DNA from: an uncultured Prevotella sp.
GTDB lineage: Bacteria; Bacteroidota; Bacteroidia; Bacteroidales; Bacteroidaceae
Direction: 5' to 3'
Assembly: GCA_934183355.1 (NCBI GenBank)
Contig: CAKPST010000044.1
Location: forward strand, 1-20,295
DNA length: 20,295 nt
The notes under the pieces are model-generated. The model ran no database searches. It was given only the letters and a program-made list of their open reading frames with translations, and had not been told where the DNA came from. The translations under genes and the position numbers were made by a program. Positions 8,471-16,616 of this stretch are shown in pieces. The first letter of the stretch is position 1; the number at the start of each line of letters is the position of its first letter.

Positions 8471-8515
8471 TACTTTTGCATAAACATTATACCAAAAGCA
8501 CATCTTGGTATTATG
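8471..8515 (+). promoter_or_regulatory. Candidate -7 box and start-site stem-loop for the multidomain gene
   Basis: TACTTTTG at 8471-8478 matches TAnnTTTG exactly, and a transcript would begin near 8485. Precisely there, CATTATACCAA (8485-8495) pairs with TTGGTATTATG (8505-8515) with one mismatch in eleven around a nine-base loop. The stem could protect the 5' end of the mRNA, or the palindrome could be an operator covering the start site. No -33 match is seen. Confidence 0.4.
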
Positions 8516-8546
8516 CGACTACAAACGAACATAACCAACAAAAACA

Positions 8547-11500
8547 ATGAGAGAGAAAATAGATTGCTTCATTCCTTGCACAAGTTTCAACAACATTGAA
8601 GGCACACTGCAAGACATGAGGCTCAACAAGACAATACAGCATATTAACCTGCTCGTGGCTGAAGGTTGCAACATTGACACTGAAGTTGTCAAGGATTGCA
8701 CTCTTATGACTATTGGCAATCTAATGTCGACAAAAACGCTGCTCGACATAGAAGCTCACACCGATGCTGAATTTATTCTGCTCAGTCTAAAAACCACTCC
8801 AGTAAACCTCGGACTACACGCTCTCGACCGCCTACTACGCGTTGCCACTGACAGCGGGGCTGGTATGGTGTATGCCGATAGCTATGTATTGAAAGACGGA
8901 ACGACTGAGAAGCATCCCGTTATCGATTATCAAACGGGCAGTGTGCGCGACGACTTCGACTTTGGACAACTCATACTCATACGCTCATCATTACTCCACG
9001 CATACGCAGCAAAACAACTCACCGATTATCAGTGGGCTGGATTCTACGACCTACGACTATACATCAGTCGCAAGGCACAGATTTTCCACCTCAACGAATA
9101 TCTGTACACACAGATAGAAACCGACCTGCGCAAGAGTGGCGAGCGCCAATTCGACTACGTCAACCCACGCAACCGTGAGGTGCAGATAGAAATGGAACAG
9201 GCTGTCACCAAGCATCTTGAGAAGATAGGAGCCACTGTCGACACATCACATTACACCAAGCCCGACTTCTCCGAACAATGTTTTGCATGCGAGGCTTCGG
9301 TGATTATTCCTGTATACAACCGTGCAAAAACAGTGGCAGATGCCGTACACTCGGCTCTCTCACAGAAGACTACATTCAAATACAACGTCATTGTCGTCGA
9401 CAACCACTCCACCGACGGCACAAGTAACATACTCAAAGAAATTGCCGCTAACGACTCACGGCTGATACACATCATACCTACACGCCACGACCTAGGTATT
9501 GGTGGATGTTGGAACGTTGCCATTGACGACGAACGGTGCGGACGATTTGCCGTACAACTTGACAGTGACGACCTCTACTCGTCGACGCAGACACTGCAAA
9601 GAATTGTAGACGAATTCCACAAACAGAACGCTGCAATGATTATCGGTTCATATCGTATGTGCAACTTCCAGTTGGAGACTCTGCCTCCTGGACTCATTGA
9701 CCACCGCGAGTGGACCGATCTCAATGGGCCTAATAATGCGTTGCGCATCAACGGACTCGGAGCACCAAGAGCTTTTTTCACACCAATAGTACGCCAGATA
9801 AAGTTCCCAAACACAAGCTACGGCGAAGACTATGCTCTCGGACTTGCCTTCTCACGCAAACACCGCATCGGACGTATCTACGACGAACTGTATTTGTGTC
9901 GTCGCTGGGATGGTAATAGCGACGCAGCACTCAGCATTGAGCGACAGAACGCCAATAACTTATACAAGGATCGTCTGCGCACACTTGAAATTAAAGCGCG
10001 ACAGCAAATGTCATCAGGCAATACCGACATTGCTGCCGACAGTTCATTGCAGCGATTCTTCAACCGACAGCTAGAGGTATGGGCTGATGCACGACAGCAT
10101 TTCCGCGATCTTCAGAATGTGAAGACACGCGAATTAACATGTGGCGAGGTAACACTCAAGTTACAATTCAACCCTTCACGAATAGTGTCTACTGGAGCAA
10201 ATATTGACAAAAAGTCGCTTGCCAAGCGCCCATGCTTCCTTTGCGAGCAGAACCGACCAAAGGAGCAGATGCAGAAGCATATCGACAAGAACTTCACACT
10301 GCTTGTCAATCCCTACCCCATCATGCCACAGCACTTCACCATACCTCTGCGTGCCCACCGCCCACAGAGTATAGGTATGAACTACGGCGAAGTATACCGT
10401 CTGCTGGATGCTTATCCTACACTGACCGTTTTCTACAACGGACCTAAGTGTGGCGCATCAGCTCCTGACCACATGCACTTCCAAGCTATATGTTCCGGAT
10501 TATTGCCTCTTCAGACCGACTGGGCACGACTGAGCCATAATCTCGACACACTTATCAAGAAGGATGACAAGGGCGAGTTGTCTGCTATTAAGGGTACTGT
10601 TGTTCCATTGTTCGTGATTCGCTGTACCGACCAGACCACTGGCGAGCAGCTCTTCCGACAACTATATACATCACTGCCTATGCATGGTGGCGACACCGAA
10701 CCGATGATGAACATCCTTTCATGGCGCGACTCTGACTCCTATCTGACAGTGATAATTCCACGCAGCAAGCACCGCCCCGATTGCTACTTCGCCACTGACA
10801 ATAACAAGCGTCTTGTCAGTCCAGGTGCTCTTGATATGGCTGGATTTGTTGTGACTCCACGACAGGAGGACTTCGAACGCATGACACCAGAGGAGACTCT
10901 CGATATTCTGAAAGAATGCGGTATGACACAACAAGACTTCGCCGAGACAATAGATAAATTGCGTTCACATGCCAATGGACAATCGTCACAGAGTAGCCAT
11001 TTCGGAGGCAAGCAGCCATCGGTATCAGTGGGTATAGTTAGTGGAGCCAAGATTTCATTCTCGCTCAACACTCCATATATGGCTAAAGGCAACTTGATAG
11101 AGGGTGAGCAAACTGTTGAGTTCCACGAAGGAGGCATCCTATGGAATGGTAACCAATATCGCGAATTGACATTCCACCCACAGTCTGTCGATGCCTCGTT
11201 CTCGCTTCACGACGTAACCATAGGAGTCAACTTCCACTGGGAACGCCAAGAGACACAGACATTCCTCGGTACACTGCGATTGGTGGTCGACTCTGATCAG
11301 GTATGCGCCATCAACGAGTTGCCTGTAGAATCATATTTGGAGAGTGTTATATCAAGTGAGATGAGTGCCACATCAAGTCTTGAACTACTCAAGGCTCACG
11401 CCGTGATATCACGCAGTTGGCTTCTCGCACAGATAGAGCAAAGACTGAGTCAACAAACAGGAGCTGGCGGTAGCGGGTTCTTCTCTTTCATTCGCAAAGA

Positions 11501-12359
11501 CGATGAGCTTATCAAATGGTATGACCGTGAGGACCACACAATATTCGACGTGTGTGCCGACGACCACTGCCAACGCTATCAAGGCATCACCAAAGCCACC
11601 AATCCACAAGTAGCTCAGGCTGTACACGCTACACGCGGACAGATTCTCATGGACAATGGTGATATTTGCGATGCACGATTCTCTAAGTGTTGCGGTGGTG
11701 CTACAGAAGAATTCCAATATTGTTGGGAGAATATCAAGAAGCCATACCTCGTTGCTATAAGAGACGTTGCCAACACTGCCAACGGATGCAGCGATAAAGA
11801 AGCATTATCAGCCAATCTACCCGACCTCACGATTGAGGCAAACGACGAACGGTGGATACGCACAGCACCAGAAGCGTTCTGCAATACAGCAGACAAGAAA
11901 ATTCTGTCCGAAGTACTCAACGATTTCGATCAAGAGACTACCGATTTCTATCGCTGGCACGTCACATATACTCAAAATGAACTGAAAGAACTCATCGCAA
12001 ATAAGGTGAAGATAGACTTCGGTGACATCATCAACCTCATCCCTGTTGAACGAGGACGCAGCGGACGTATATGTCGACTCAAAATCGTTGGCACCGAACG
12101 CTCATTCACCATCGGCAAGGAATTGGAAATACGTCGTGCTCTGAGCAAGACTCATCTCTACAGCAGTGCCTTTGTCGTTGACTGCGATGACATCAAAGAC
12201 GGAATTCCACAGACATTCCGCCTTACAGGTGCAGGATGGGGACATGGCGTTGGCATGTGTCAGATTGGTGCTGCCGTGATGGGAGCCAACGGCTACAACT
12301 ACGATCAGATATTGCTACACTACTATCGTGGAGCAGAGATTAAGAAAATATATAAATAA
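8547..12359 (+). CDS. Multidomain protein: GT-A-like, GT2 glycosyltransferase, DUF4922 (HIT/GalT-like), SpoIID/LytB
   Basis: The protein has 1270 residues and four regions. Residues 1 to about 205 resemble a GT-A fold lacking the metal motif. Residues 250-460 are a GT2 glycosyltransferase ([30 protein letters not shown], metal-binding LDSDD at 338-342). Residues about 505-800 match DUF4922, with a CxxC pair (563-566, CFLC), [13 protein letters not shown], and DHMHFQA at 641-647, whose HxHxQ recalls GalT/HIT nucleotidyltransferases. Residues 825-1270 are SpoIID/Lyt[15 protein letters not shown] with the candidate catalytic Glu938, the metal-type CADDHC (1003-1008), CCGGATE (1048-1054) and [13 protein letters not shown] (1230-1242). 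SpoIID enzymes cleave glycan strands to anhydro-MurNAc ends outside the membrane, but this protein starts [11 protein letters not shown], with no signal peptide or membrane segment. It precedes two AmpG-like permeases, which points to muropeptide metabolism. The actual reaction is unknown; domain calls are from motifs. Confidence 0.88.
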   Translation: MREKIDCFIPCTSFNNIEGTLQDMRLNKTIQHINLLVAEGCNIDTEVVKDCTLMTIGNLMSTKTLLDIEAHTDAEFILLSLKTTPVNLGLHALDRLLRVATDSGAGMVYADSYVLKDGTTEKHPVIDYQTGSVRDDFDFGQLILIRSSLLHAYAAKQLTDYQWAGFYDLRLYISRKAQIFHLNEYLYTQIETDLRKSGERQFDYVNPRNREVQIEMEQAVTKHLEKIGATVDTSHYTKPDFSEQCFACEASVIIPVYNRAKTVADAVHSALSQKTTFKYNVIVVDNHSTDGTSNILKEIAANDSRLIHIIPTRHDLGIGGCWNVAIDDERCGRFAVQLDSDDLYSSTQTLQRIVDEFHKQNAAMIIGSYRMCNFQLETLPPGLIDHREWTDLNGPNNALRINGLGAPRAFFTPIVRQIKFPNTSYGEDYALGLAFSRKHRIGRIYDELYLCRRWDGNSDAALSIERQNANNLYKDRLRTLEIKARQQMSSGNTDIAADSSLQRFFNRQLEVWADARQHFRDLQNVKTRELTCGEVTLKLQFNPSRIVSTGANIDKKSLAKRPCFLCEQNRPKEQMQKHIDKNFTLLVNPYPIMPQHFTIPLRAHRPQSIGMNYGEVYRLLDAYPTLTVFYNGPKCGASAPDHMHFQAICSGLLPLQTDWARLSHNLDTLIKKDDKGELSAIKGTVVPLFVIRCTDQTTGEQLFRQLYTSLPMHGGDTEPMMNILSWRDSDSYLTVIIPRSKHRPDCYFATDNNKRLVSPGALDMAGFVVTPRQEDFERMTPEETLDILKECGMTQQDFAETIDKLRSHANGQSSQSSHFGGKQPSVSVGIVSGAKISFSLNTPYMAKGNLIEGEQTVEFHEGGILWNGNQYRELTFHPQSVDASFSLHDVTIGVNFHWERQETQTFLGTLRLVVDSDQVCAINELPVESYLESVISSEMSATSSLELLKAHAVISRSWLLAQIEQRLSQQTGAGGSGFFSFIRKDDELIKWYDREDHTIFDVCADDHCQRYQGITKATNPQVAQAVHATRGQILMDNGDICDARFSKCCGGATEEFQYCWENIKKPYLVAIRDVANTANGCSDKEALSANLPDLTIEANDERWIRTAPEAFCNTADKKILSEVLNDFDQETTDFYRWHVTYTQNELKELIANKVKIDFGDIINLIPVERGRSGRICRLKIVGTERSFTIGKELEIRRALSKTHLYSSAFVVDCDDIKDGIPQTFRLTGAGWGHGVGMCQIGAAVMGANGYNYDQILLHYYRGAEIKKIYK

Positions 12360-12367
12360 ACTCAAAA

Positions 12368-13642
12368 TTGAAAAAGACATCCCCGTGGGCATGGATTCCC
12401 ACACTATATTTTGCAGAAGGACTGCCCAACGTCATCGTCACAGCCCTATCCATCGTCATGTACATGCAGATGGGGCTGAGCGATGCCGAAGTGGGACTCT
12501 ACACAGGATGGCTTGCACTACCGTGGGTTGTGAAGCCTCTTTGGAGTCCTTTTATCGACTTACTCAAGACCAAGCGTTGGTGGGTTCTGACGATGCAGCT
12601 GCTCATGGGTAGCGCATTGGCAGGCATTGCCTTCACGCTACCTACAGCATTGTGGTTTCAAGGTTCTATGTTCTTCCTCTTTGCCATGGCGTTTGCCAGT
12701 GCCACACACGACATATCAGCCGACGGATTCTACATGATAGAGCTTGACGAGCACAATCAGGCTAAGTACGTAGGACTGCGCAACACGTTCTATCGACTTG
12801 CCGTCATCTTTGTCAATGGTGCACTTGTATCACTTGCAGGACTCCTGGAACATACATTTCACATGTCGATAGTATACACGTGGACACTCATCTTTTATGG
12901 TGTCGCAGCTCTCTTCATTGGCATCTGGCTCTACCATTGTCGGATGATGCCACGCCCCATAGATGATGTAGGGTCGGACAAGACGGTGGGCGAGGTGGCT
13001 CACGAACTCAAGAAGATGCTCACTACATTCTTCTCTAAGTTCGGAGCCAAGGAGACGTTATTTGTAATGTTGTTCCTATTGTTCTATCGATTTCCTGAAG
13101 CTCTACTCAACACCATGACCAAGACATTCCTCATGCGCCCCGTGTCAGAGGGTGGATTGGGTCTGTCGCCCGAGGAATATGGTCTGGCACAAGGCACCGT
13201 CGGACTCATCGGTCTGCTCCTTGGTGGCATCATAGGCGGAGTGCTCGTCAGTCGCGACGGCATGAAGCGCTGGTTGTGGCCTATGGTATGCGCCATTACA
13301 TTGCCAGACGTGGTATACATATATCTTAGCTATGTACCCGACACAAGTTTGTGGCTCGTGTCGACATGTCTCTTCATTGAGCAATTCGGCTATGGATTAG
13401 GCTTCACCGTACTAACACTCTATATGCTCTACTATAGCCAAGGCAAGTTCCGCACATCCCACTACTCCATCTGCACTGGCATCTCCTACCTCGGACTTAT
13501 GCTCCCAGGCATGGTGTCGGGATTTCTCAAAGACATGGTAGGCTATAAGATGTTCTTCATCATCGTCATGGCATGCTGCCTCGTAACATTCATCGTAACG
13601 GCGTTTCTAAAGATTGACCCTGAGTTCGGCAAGAAGAAATAA
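12368..13642 (+). CDS. AmpG-like MFS permease (probable muropeptide importer)
   Basis: Inner-membrane major facilitator protein of 424 residues with about 12 hydrophobic segments. It resembles AmpG, which carries GlcNAc-anhydroMurNAc muropeptides into the cytoplasm for cell-wall recycling. Family-like features are WIPTLYFAEGLPNVIV in the first helix, the LPWVVKPLWSPFIDLLKTKRW loop after helix 2, THDISADGFY (113-122) and the RFPEALLNTMTKTFL stretch (241-255). Only a TTG at 12368 starts the frame soon enough to include the first helix. The next ATG comes at residue 31, inside the first helix, and the frame is closed by a stop at 12353. The TTG lies 8 bases after the stop of the multidomain gene, suggesting coupled translation and a shared pathway. 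It is probably cotranscribed with the upstream gene. Substrate is inferred from family and context. Confidence 0.85.
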   Translation: MKKTSPWAWIPTLYFAEGLPNVIVTALSIVMYMQMGLSDAEVGLYTGWLALPWVVKPLWSPFIDLLKTKRWWVLTMQLLMGSALAGIAFTLPTALWFQGSMFFLFAMAFASATHDISADGFYMIELDEHNQAKYVGLRNTFYRLAVIFVNGALVSLAGLLEHTFHMSIVYTWTLIFYGVAALFIGIWLYHCRMMPRPIDDVGSDKTVGEVAHELKKMLTTFFSKFGAKETLFVMLFLLFYRFPEALLNTMTKTFLMRPVSEGGLGLSPEEYGLAQGTVGLIGLLLGGIIGGVLVSRDGMKRWLWPMVCAITLPDVVYIYLSYVPDTSLWLVSTCLFIEQFGYGLGFTVLTLYMLYYSQGKFRTSHYSICTGISYLGLMLPGMVSGFLKDMVGYKMFFIIVMACCLVTFIVTAFLKIDPEFGKKK

Positions 13643-13692
13643 AGACTCTACTCTTATTTACGATTCAAGAACTATCCTTATTTAAAACATAT

Positions 13693-15000
13693 ATGACAGA
13701 CAACAACTCAAACAACATCGCCCATTCCACAAGCCCAACATTCCGTTTGCGCTGGTCGTGGTTTCCGTCGCTACTTTTCAGCGACGGCATGTTGCCGTCT
13801 GTCCTTATCCTCACAATGGTGATGATGCGCCGCTTTGGTATGAACAACGCCCAAATAGCTGTCTATCTGGCGCTACTCTGCTTGCCATTCGTGCTGCGTC
13901 CATTATTCGAGATGGTTGTAGCACACTTCCGAGGCACCACCAAAGTATGGATTTTGTCAGCCGAATTCATCAGCACATTATCCCTATGGTCTATAGCTTT
14001 TACCCTCCCAACCAACTATTGGCAACAAGGCACCATGTGCTTTATGTTGTTTGTCATTGTGTCTGGCATCATTCACAACATTGCAGTCAGACGGTTTTAT
14101 CTTGATGAACCAACCATCGCCAACACACGTCAAAAAATGTTCGCTATGCTCTTCCGAGGCATATCCATGCTCTTCGGCATTGGAATTATAGCGATGCTTG
14201 TAGGCAATATTGAGGTACTGACACGCAACGTACGCTATTCGTGGGGTATTGTGTTCTACATAATGGCGGGTATAAATTGTTTTATGTGGTTATGGCACAG
14301 TATTTTCTTGCCTGGAGGCAGATGTCCATTTGCTAAGCCTAAAGATTTATTCGGCATGCACAGAAACGAATACAACAGCGTCGTCGACGATATGACACGT
14401 GGATTGTGCAACCGCATGACACTGCTCTCATTGATGCTCTATGTTGTGTCCATTGCTTTTGTCTCCATTGTGGCGCCACTTATGTATATCGATGCACCAC
14501 ACAACGGCGGACTTGGACTCTCACCACAAGAGTTCGGTTTGTCATTTGGCACTATCGGTATAGCAGCGATGTTTATCGGCAGCAGAATTGGCTACAATGC
14601 TATTAACAAGTATGGCAAGTTGCGTCATTGGCTACTACCGATGACGCTGATATTGACACTATACATACTCATCCTACTCTATCTCAGCTATCACATGGCA
14701 GCCACGTTTGCAGCTATCTGTATTTCAACATTAGTCGGTTTTATCGCTCTTGGATTCGGACTAAGTGCATACCACATAATTGTAGAAAGGTTTGCCATAA
14801 AGAGAAGAGGAACAGAATTGCGCCGCGCCATTGCAATAAGTCTTATGTCACTCACTATGGTGCTCGCTGGTGCTGTGTCTGGACCTATGCAGATAGATAT
14901 TGGCTACCGCCAGTTTTTTCTACTTGCAACATGTTTGCATATCATCCCTGTCACCATTGCAGGTATATATACATTTTACGCAAGAAAACAAAATCTTTAA
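13693..15000 (+). CDS. Diverged AmpG-like MFS permease, paralogue of the preceding gene
   Basis: Inner-membrane MFS protein of 435 residues, about 12 helices. It is visibly related to the gene before it: SPQEFGLSFGTIG against SPEEYGLAQGTVG, KLRHWLLPM against MKRWLWPM, and IAFTLPTNYWQQGTMCF against IAFTLPTALWFQGSMFF. The pair most likely arose by tandem duplication. Several charged positions have changed: THDISADGFY has become HNIAVRRFY (128-136), KPLWSPFIDLL has become RPLFEMVVAHF, and the RFPEALLNTM stretch is lost. The second copy may therefore carry a different substrate or have another role. The start ATG at 13693 follows a 50-base gap with no recognisable promoter or terminator, so it is probably the third gene of the same operon. 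Confidence 0.8.
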   Translation: MTDNNSNNIAHSTSPTFRLRWSWFPSLLFSDGMLPSVLILTMVMMRRFGMNNAQIAVYLALLCLPFVLRPLFEMVVAHFRGTTKVWILSAEFISTLSLWSIAFTLPTNYWQQGTMCFMLFVIVSGIIHNIAVRRFYLDEPTIANTRQKMFAMLFRGISMLFGIGIIAMLVGNIEVLTRNVRYSWGIVFYIMAGINCFMWLWHSIFLPGGRCPFAKPKDLFGMHRNEYNSVVDDMTRGLCNRMTLLSLMLYVVSIAFVSIVAPLMYIDAPHNGGLGLSPQEFGLSFGTIGIAAMFIGSRIGYNAINKYGKLRHWLLPMTLILTLYILILLYLSYHMAATFAAICISTLVGFIALGFGLSAYHIIVERFAIKRRGTELRRAIAISLMSLTMVLAGAVSGPMQIDIGYRQFFLLATCLHIIPVTIAGIYTFYARKQNL

Positions 15001-15063
15001 ACAAAAGCGTGAATAAATCCAAGCATTGATTATAATATAACTGTCAATGCCTTAATATAATAA

Positions 15064-15107
15064 ATATAGGAGGTATGTGTTTTATTTCTAAACCATACCT
15101 CCTATAT
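15064..15107. terminator. Bidirectional terminator between convergent genes
   Basis: A perfect 14-bp inverted repeat (15064-15077 ATATAGGAGGTATG, 15094-15107 CATACCTCCTATAT) lies midway between the plus-strand permease ending at 15000 and the minus-strand cca gene ending at 15137. The loop can add GTTT/AAAC with one bulged T. Tails on both sides are AT-rich rather than pure T-runs. Position and symmetry make it the likely shared end of both transcripts. Confidence 0.7.
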
Positions 15108-15136
15108 AATTTCCAATGCAAACAATATAATAATTA

Positions 15137-16585
15137 CTATTCTGTCAATCCCAAATCTTTAGCCTTTGCCATCAACAACTCCATAAGCGGTTCGCGCTCG
15201 TTGGCTACACGATTGTCAAGAACGGCATCCTTGAGGTATTGTTTCAAGGTGCCAACTTCACGACATGGCTTAAGATTGAACATCTGCATTATTTCGTTTC
15301 CATCTATAACTGGCTGCAAGAGTCGCTTGTAGTCACGCTCTTTAAGGTCGGTGAGTTTCTCGCGCACCATTCTGAAGTTCTCCAAGAATTGCTTCTTGCG
15401 CACCTCATTCTTAGACGTGATGTCTGCCTCGCAGAGCGTCATGAGGTCGTCGATATCCTCGCCAGCATCGTTCATCAGACGACGCACAGCTGAGTCGGTC
15501 ACTTCCTCGTCAGCAATGACGATGGGGCGCATATGCAAGTCGACAAGTTTCTCCACATATTTCATCTTTGAGTCCATTGGCAGTTTCATACGTCTGAAAA
15601 TGCCTGGAATCATCTTCGCACCTACATAGTTGTGGTTATGGAATGTCCAACCGATAGCAGGTTCCCAACGTTTCGACTTCGTCTTGCCGATGTCATGGAA
15701 GAGTGCAGCCCAACGCAACCACAGATTGTCGCTCTTTGCAGCCACGTTGTCCACCACCTCAAGCGTATGATAGAAGTTGTTCTTATGTGCGCGATTGTTG
15801 CGAGTTTCCACAATATCGAGTGCTGACAATTCTGGTATAATGAGCTGTAGCAGACCGCAACGTTGCAGTTCTACAAATCCACGGCTAGGCTGTGGTGTCT
15901 TCATTATCTTGTTAAGCTCGTCGGCAATGCGCTCACCACTCACAATCTTGATGCGCTCGGCATTGCGTGATAGTGCGTCAAATGTTTCCTCATCGATAAA
16001 AAATCGTAGCTGTGCAGAGAATCGCACACATCGCATCATACGCAGAGGATCGTCTGAGAATGTTATATCTGGGTCGAGGGGTGTGCGGATTATTCCATCC
16101 TCAAGGTCGTATATACCATCGAAGGGGTCGACGAGTTCGCCATAGCGGTCGTGATTGAGACAGACTGCCATAGCGTTGATGGTGAAGTCGCGACGGTTCT
16201 GGTCGTCCTCAAGCGTTCCGTCCTCAACGACGGGTTTGCGCGACGAACGGTCGTAGCTCTCGCGGCGTGCACCGACAAACTCCACCTCTGTGTCGTAATA
16301 CTTCACCTGTGCAGTACCAAAATTGCGATAGACAGCGAGATGGGCGCGAGGGTGTCCTGTCTTAGGGTTGTTGCCAAATTTCTTCTGCAAAGCCTTAGCC
16401 ACCTCGATGCCGCTGCCCACCACCACTACATCAATGTCATTGGTAGGACGTTCGAGGAATATGTCGCGTACGTAGCCACCGACGAGATAGCACTCCACGT
16501 GCATCTCGTCGGCAACTTCGCCTATGCGATGAAAAATATTCTTGTCAAGTATCTGTGCCAGTTCGGCATCACTATATATCTTCAT
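15137..16585 (-). CDS. cca: CCA-adding tRNA nucleotidyltransferase with HD domain
   Basis: Cytoplasmic enzyme that adds or repairs the 3' CCA end of tRNAs; 482 residues. The nucleotidyltransferase head shows YLVGGYVRD (34-41) and PTNDIDVVVVG, with metal-binding Asp50 and Asp52. The nucleotide-selecting part includes RRDFTINAMA (131-140), DPFDGIYDLEDGIIRTP and DDPLRMMRCVRFSAQL (178-193), diagnostic for class II CCA/poly(A) polymerases. An HD phosphohydrolase domain follows, with HTLEVV at 273-278 and LFHDIGK at 295-301. Poly(A) polymerase is the main alternative name; the bacterial class II families overlap, but in Bacteroidales this domain order is normally the CCA enzyme. The ATG at 16585 follows the C1 peptidase stop by 31 bases, so the two probably share a transcript. 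Confidence 0.93.
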   Translation of the reverse strand: MKIYSDAELAQILDKNIFHRIGEVADEMHVECYLVGGYVRDIFLERPTNDIDVVVVGSGIEVAKALQKKFGNNPKTGHPRAHLAVYRNFGTAQVKYYDTEVEFVGARRESYDRSSRKPVVEDGTLEDDQNRRDFTINAMAVCLNHDRYGELVDPFDGIYDLEDGIIRTPLDPDITFSDDPLRMMRCVRFSAQLRFFIDEETFDALSRNAERIKIVSGERIADELNKIMKTPQPSRGFVELQRCGLLQLIIPELSALDIVETRNNRAHKNNFYHTLEVVDNVAAKSDNLWLRWAALFHDIGKTKSKRWEPAIGWTFHNHNYVGAKMIPGIFRRMKLPMDSKMKYVEKLVDLHMRPIVIADEEVTDSAVRRLMNDAGEDIDDLMTLCEADITSKNEVRKKQFLENFRMVREKLTDLKERDYKRLLQPVIDGNEIMQMFNLKPCREVGTLKQYLKDAVLDNRVANEREPLMELLMAKAKDLGLTE

Positions 16586-16616
16586 GCGTGTTTTTTGGTG
16601 AATCTAAATCCCGTCT

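Noticed and set aside
15075..15332. Small plus-strand gene preceded by AGGAGGT just before an ATG
   Set aside because: The AGGAGGT belongs to the left arm of the perfect terminator hairpin, touches the ATG with no spacer, and the frame then runs antisense through the end of cca.
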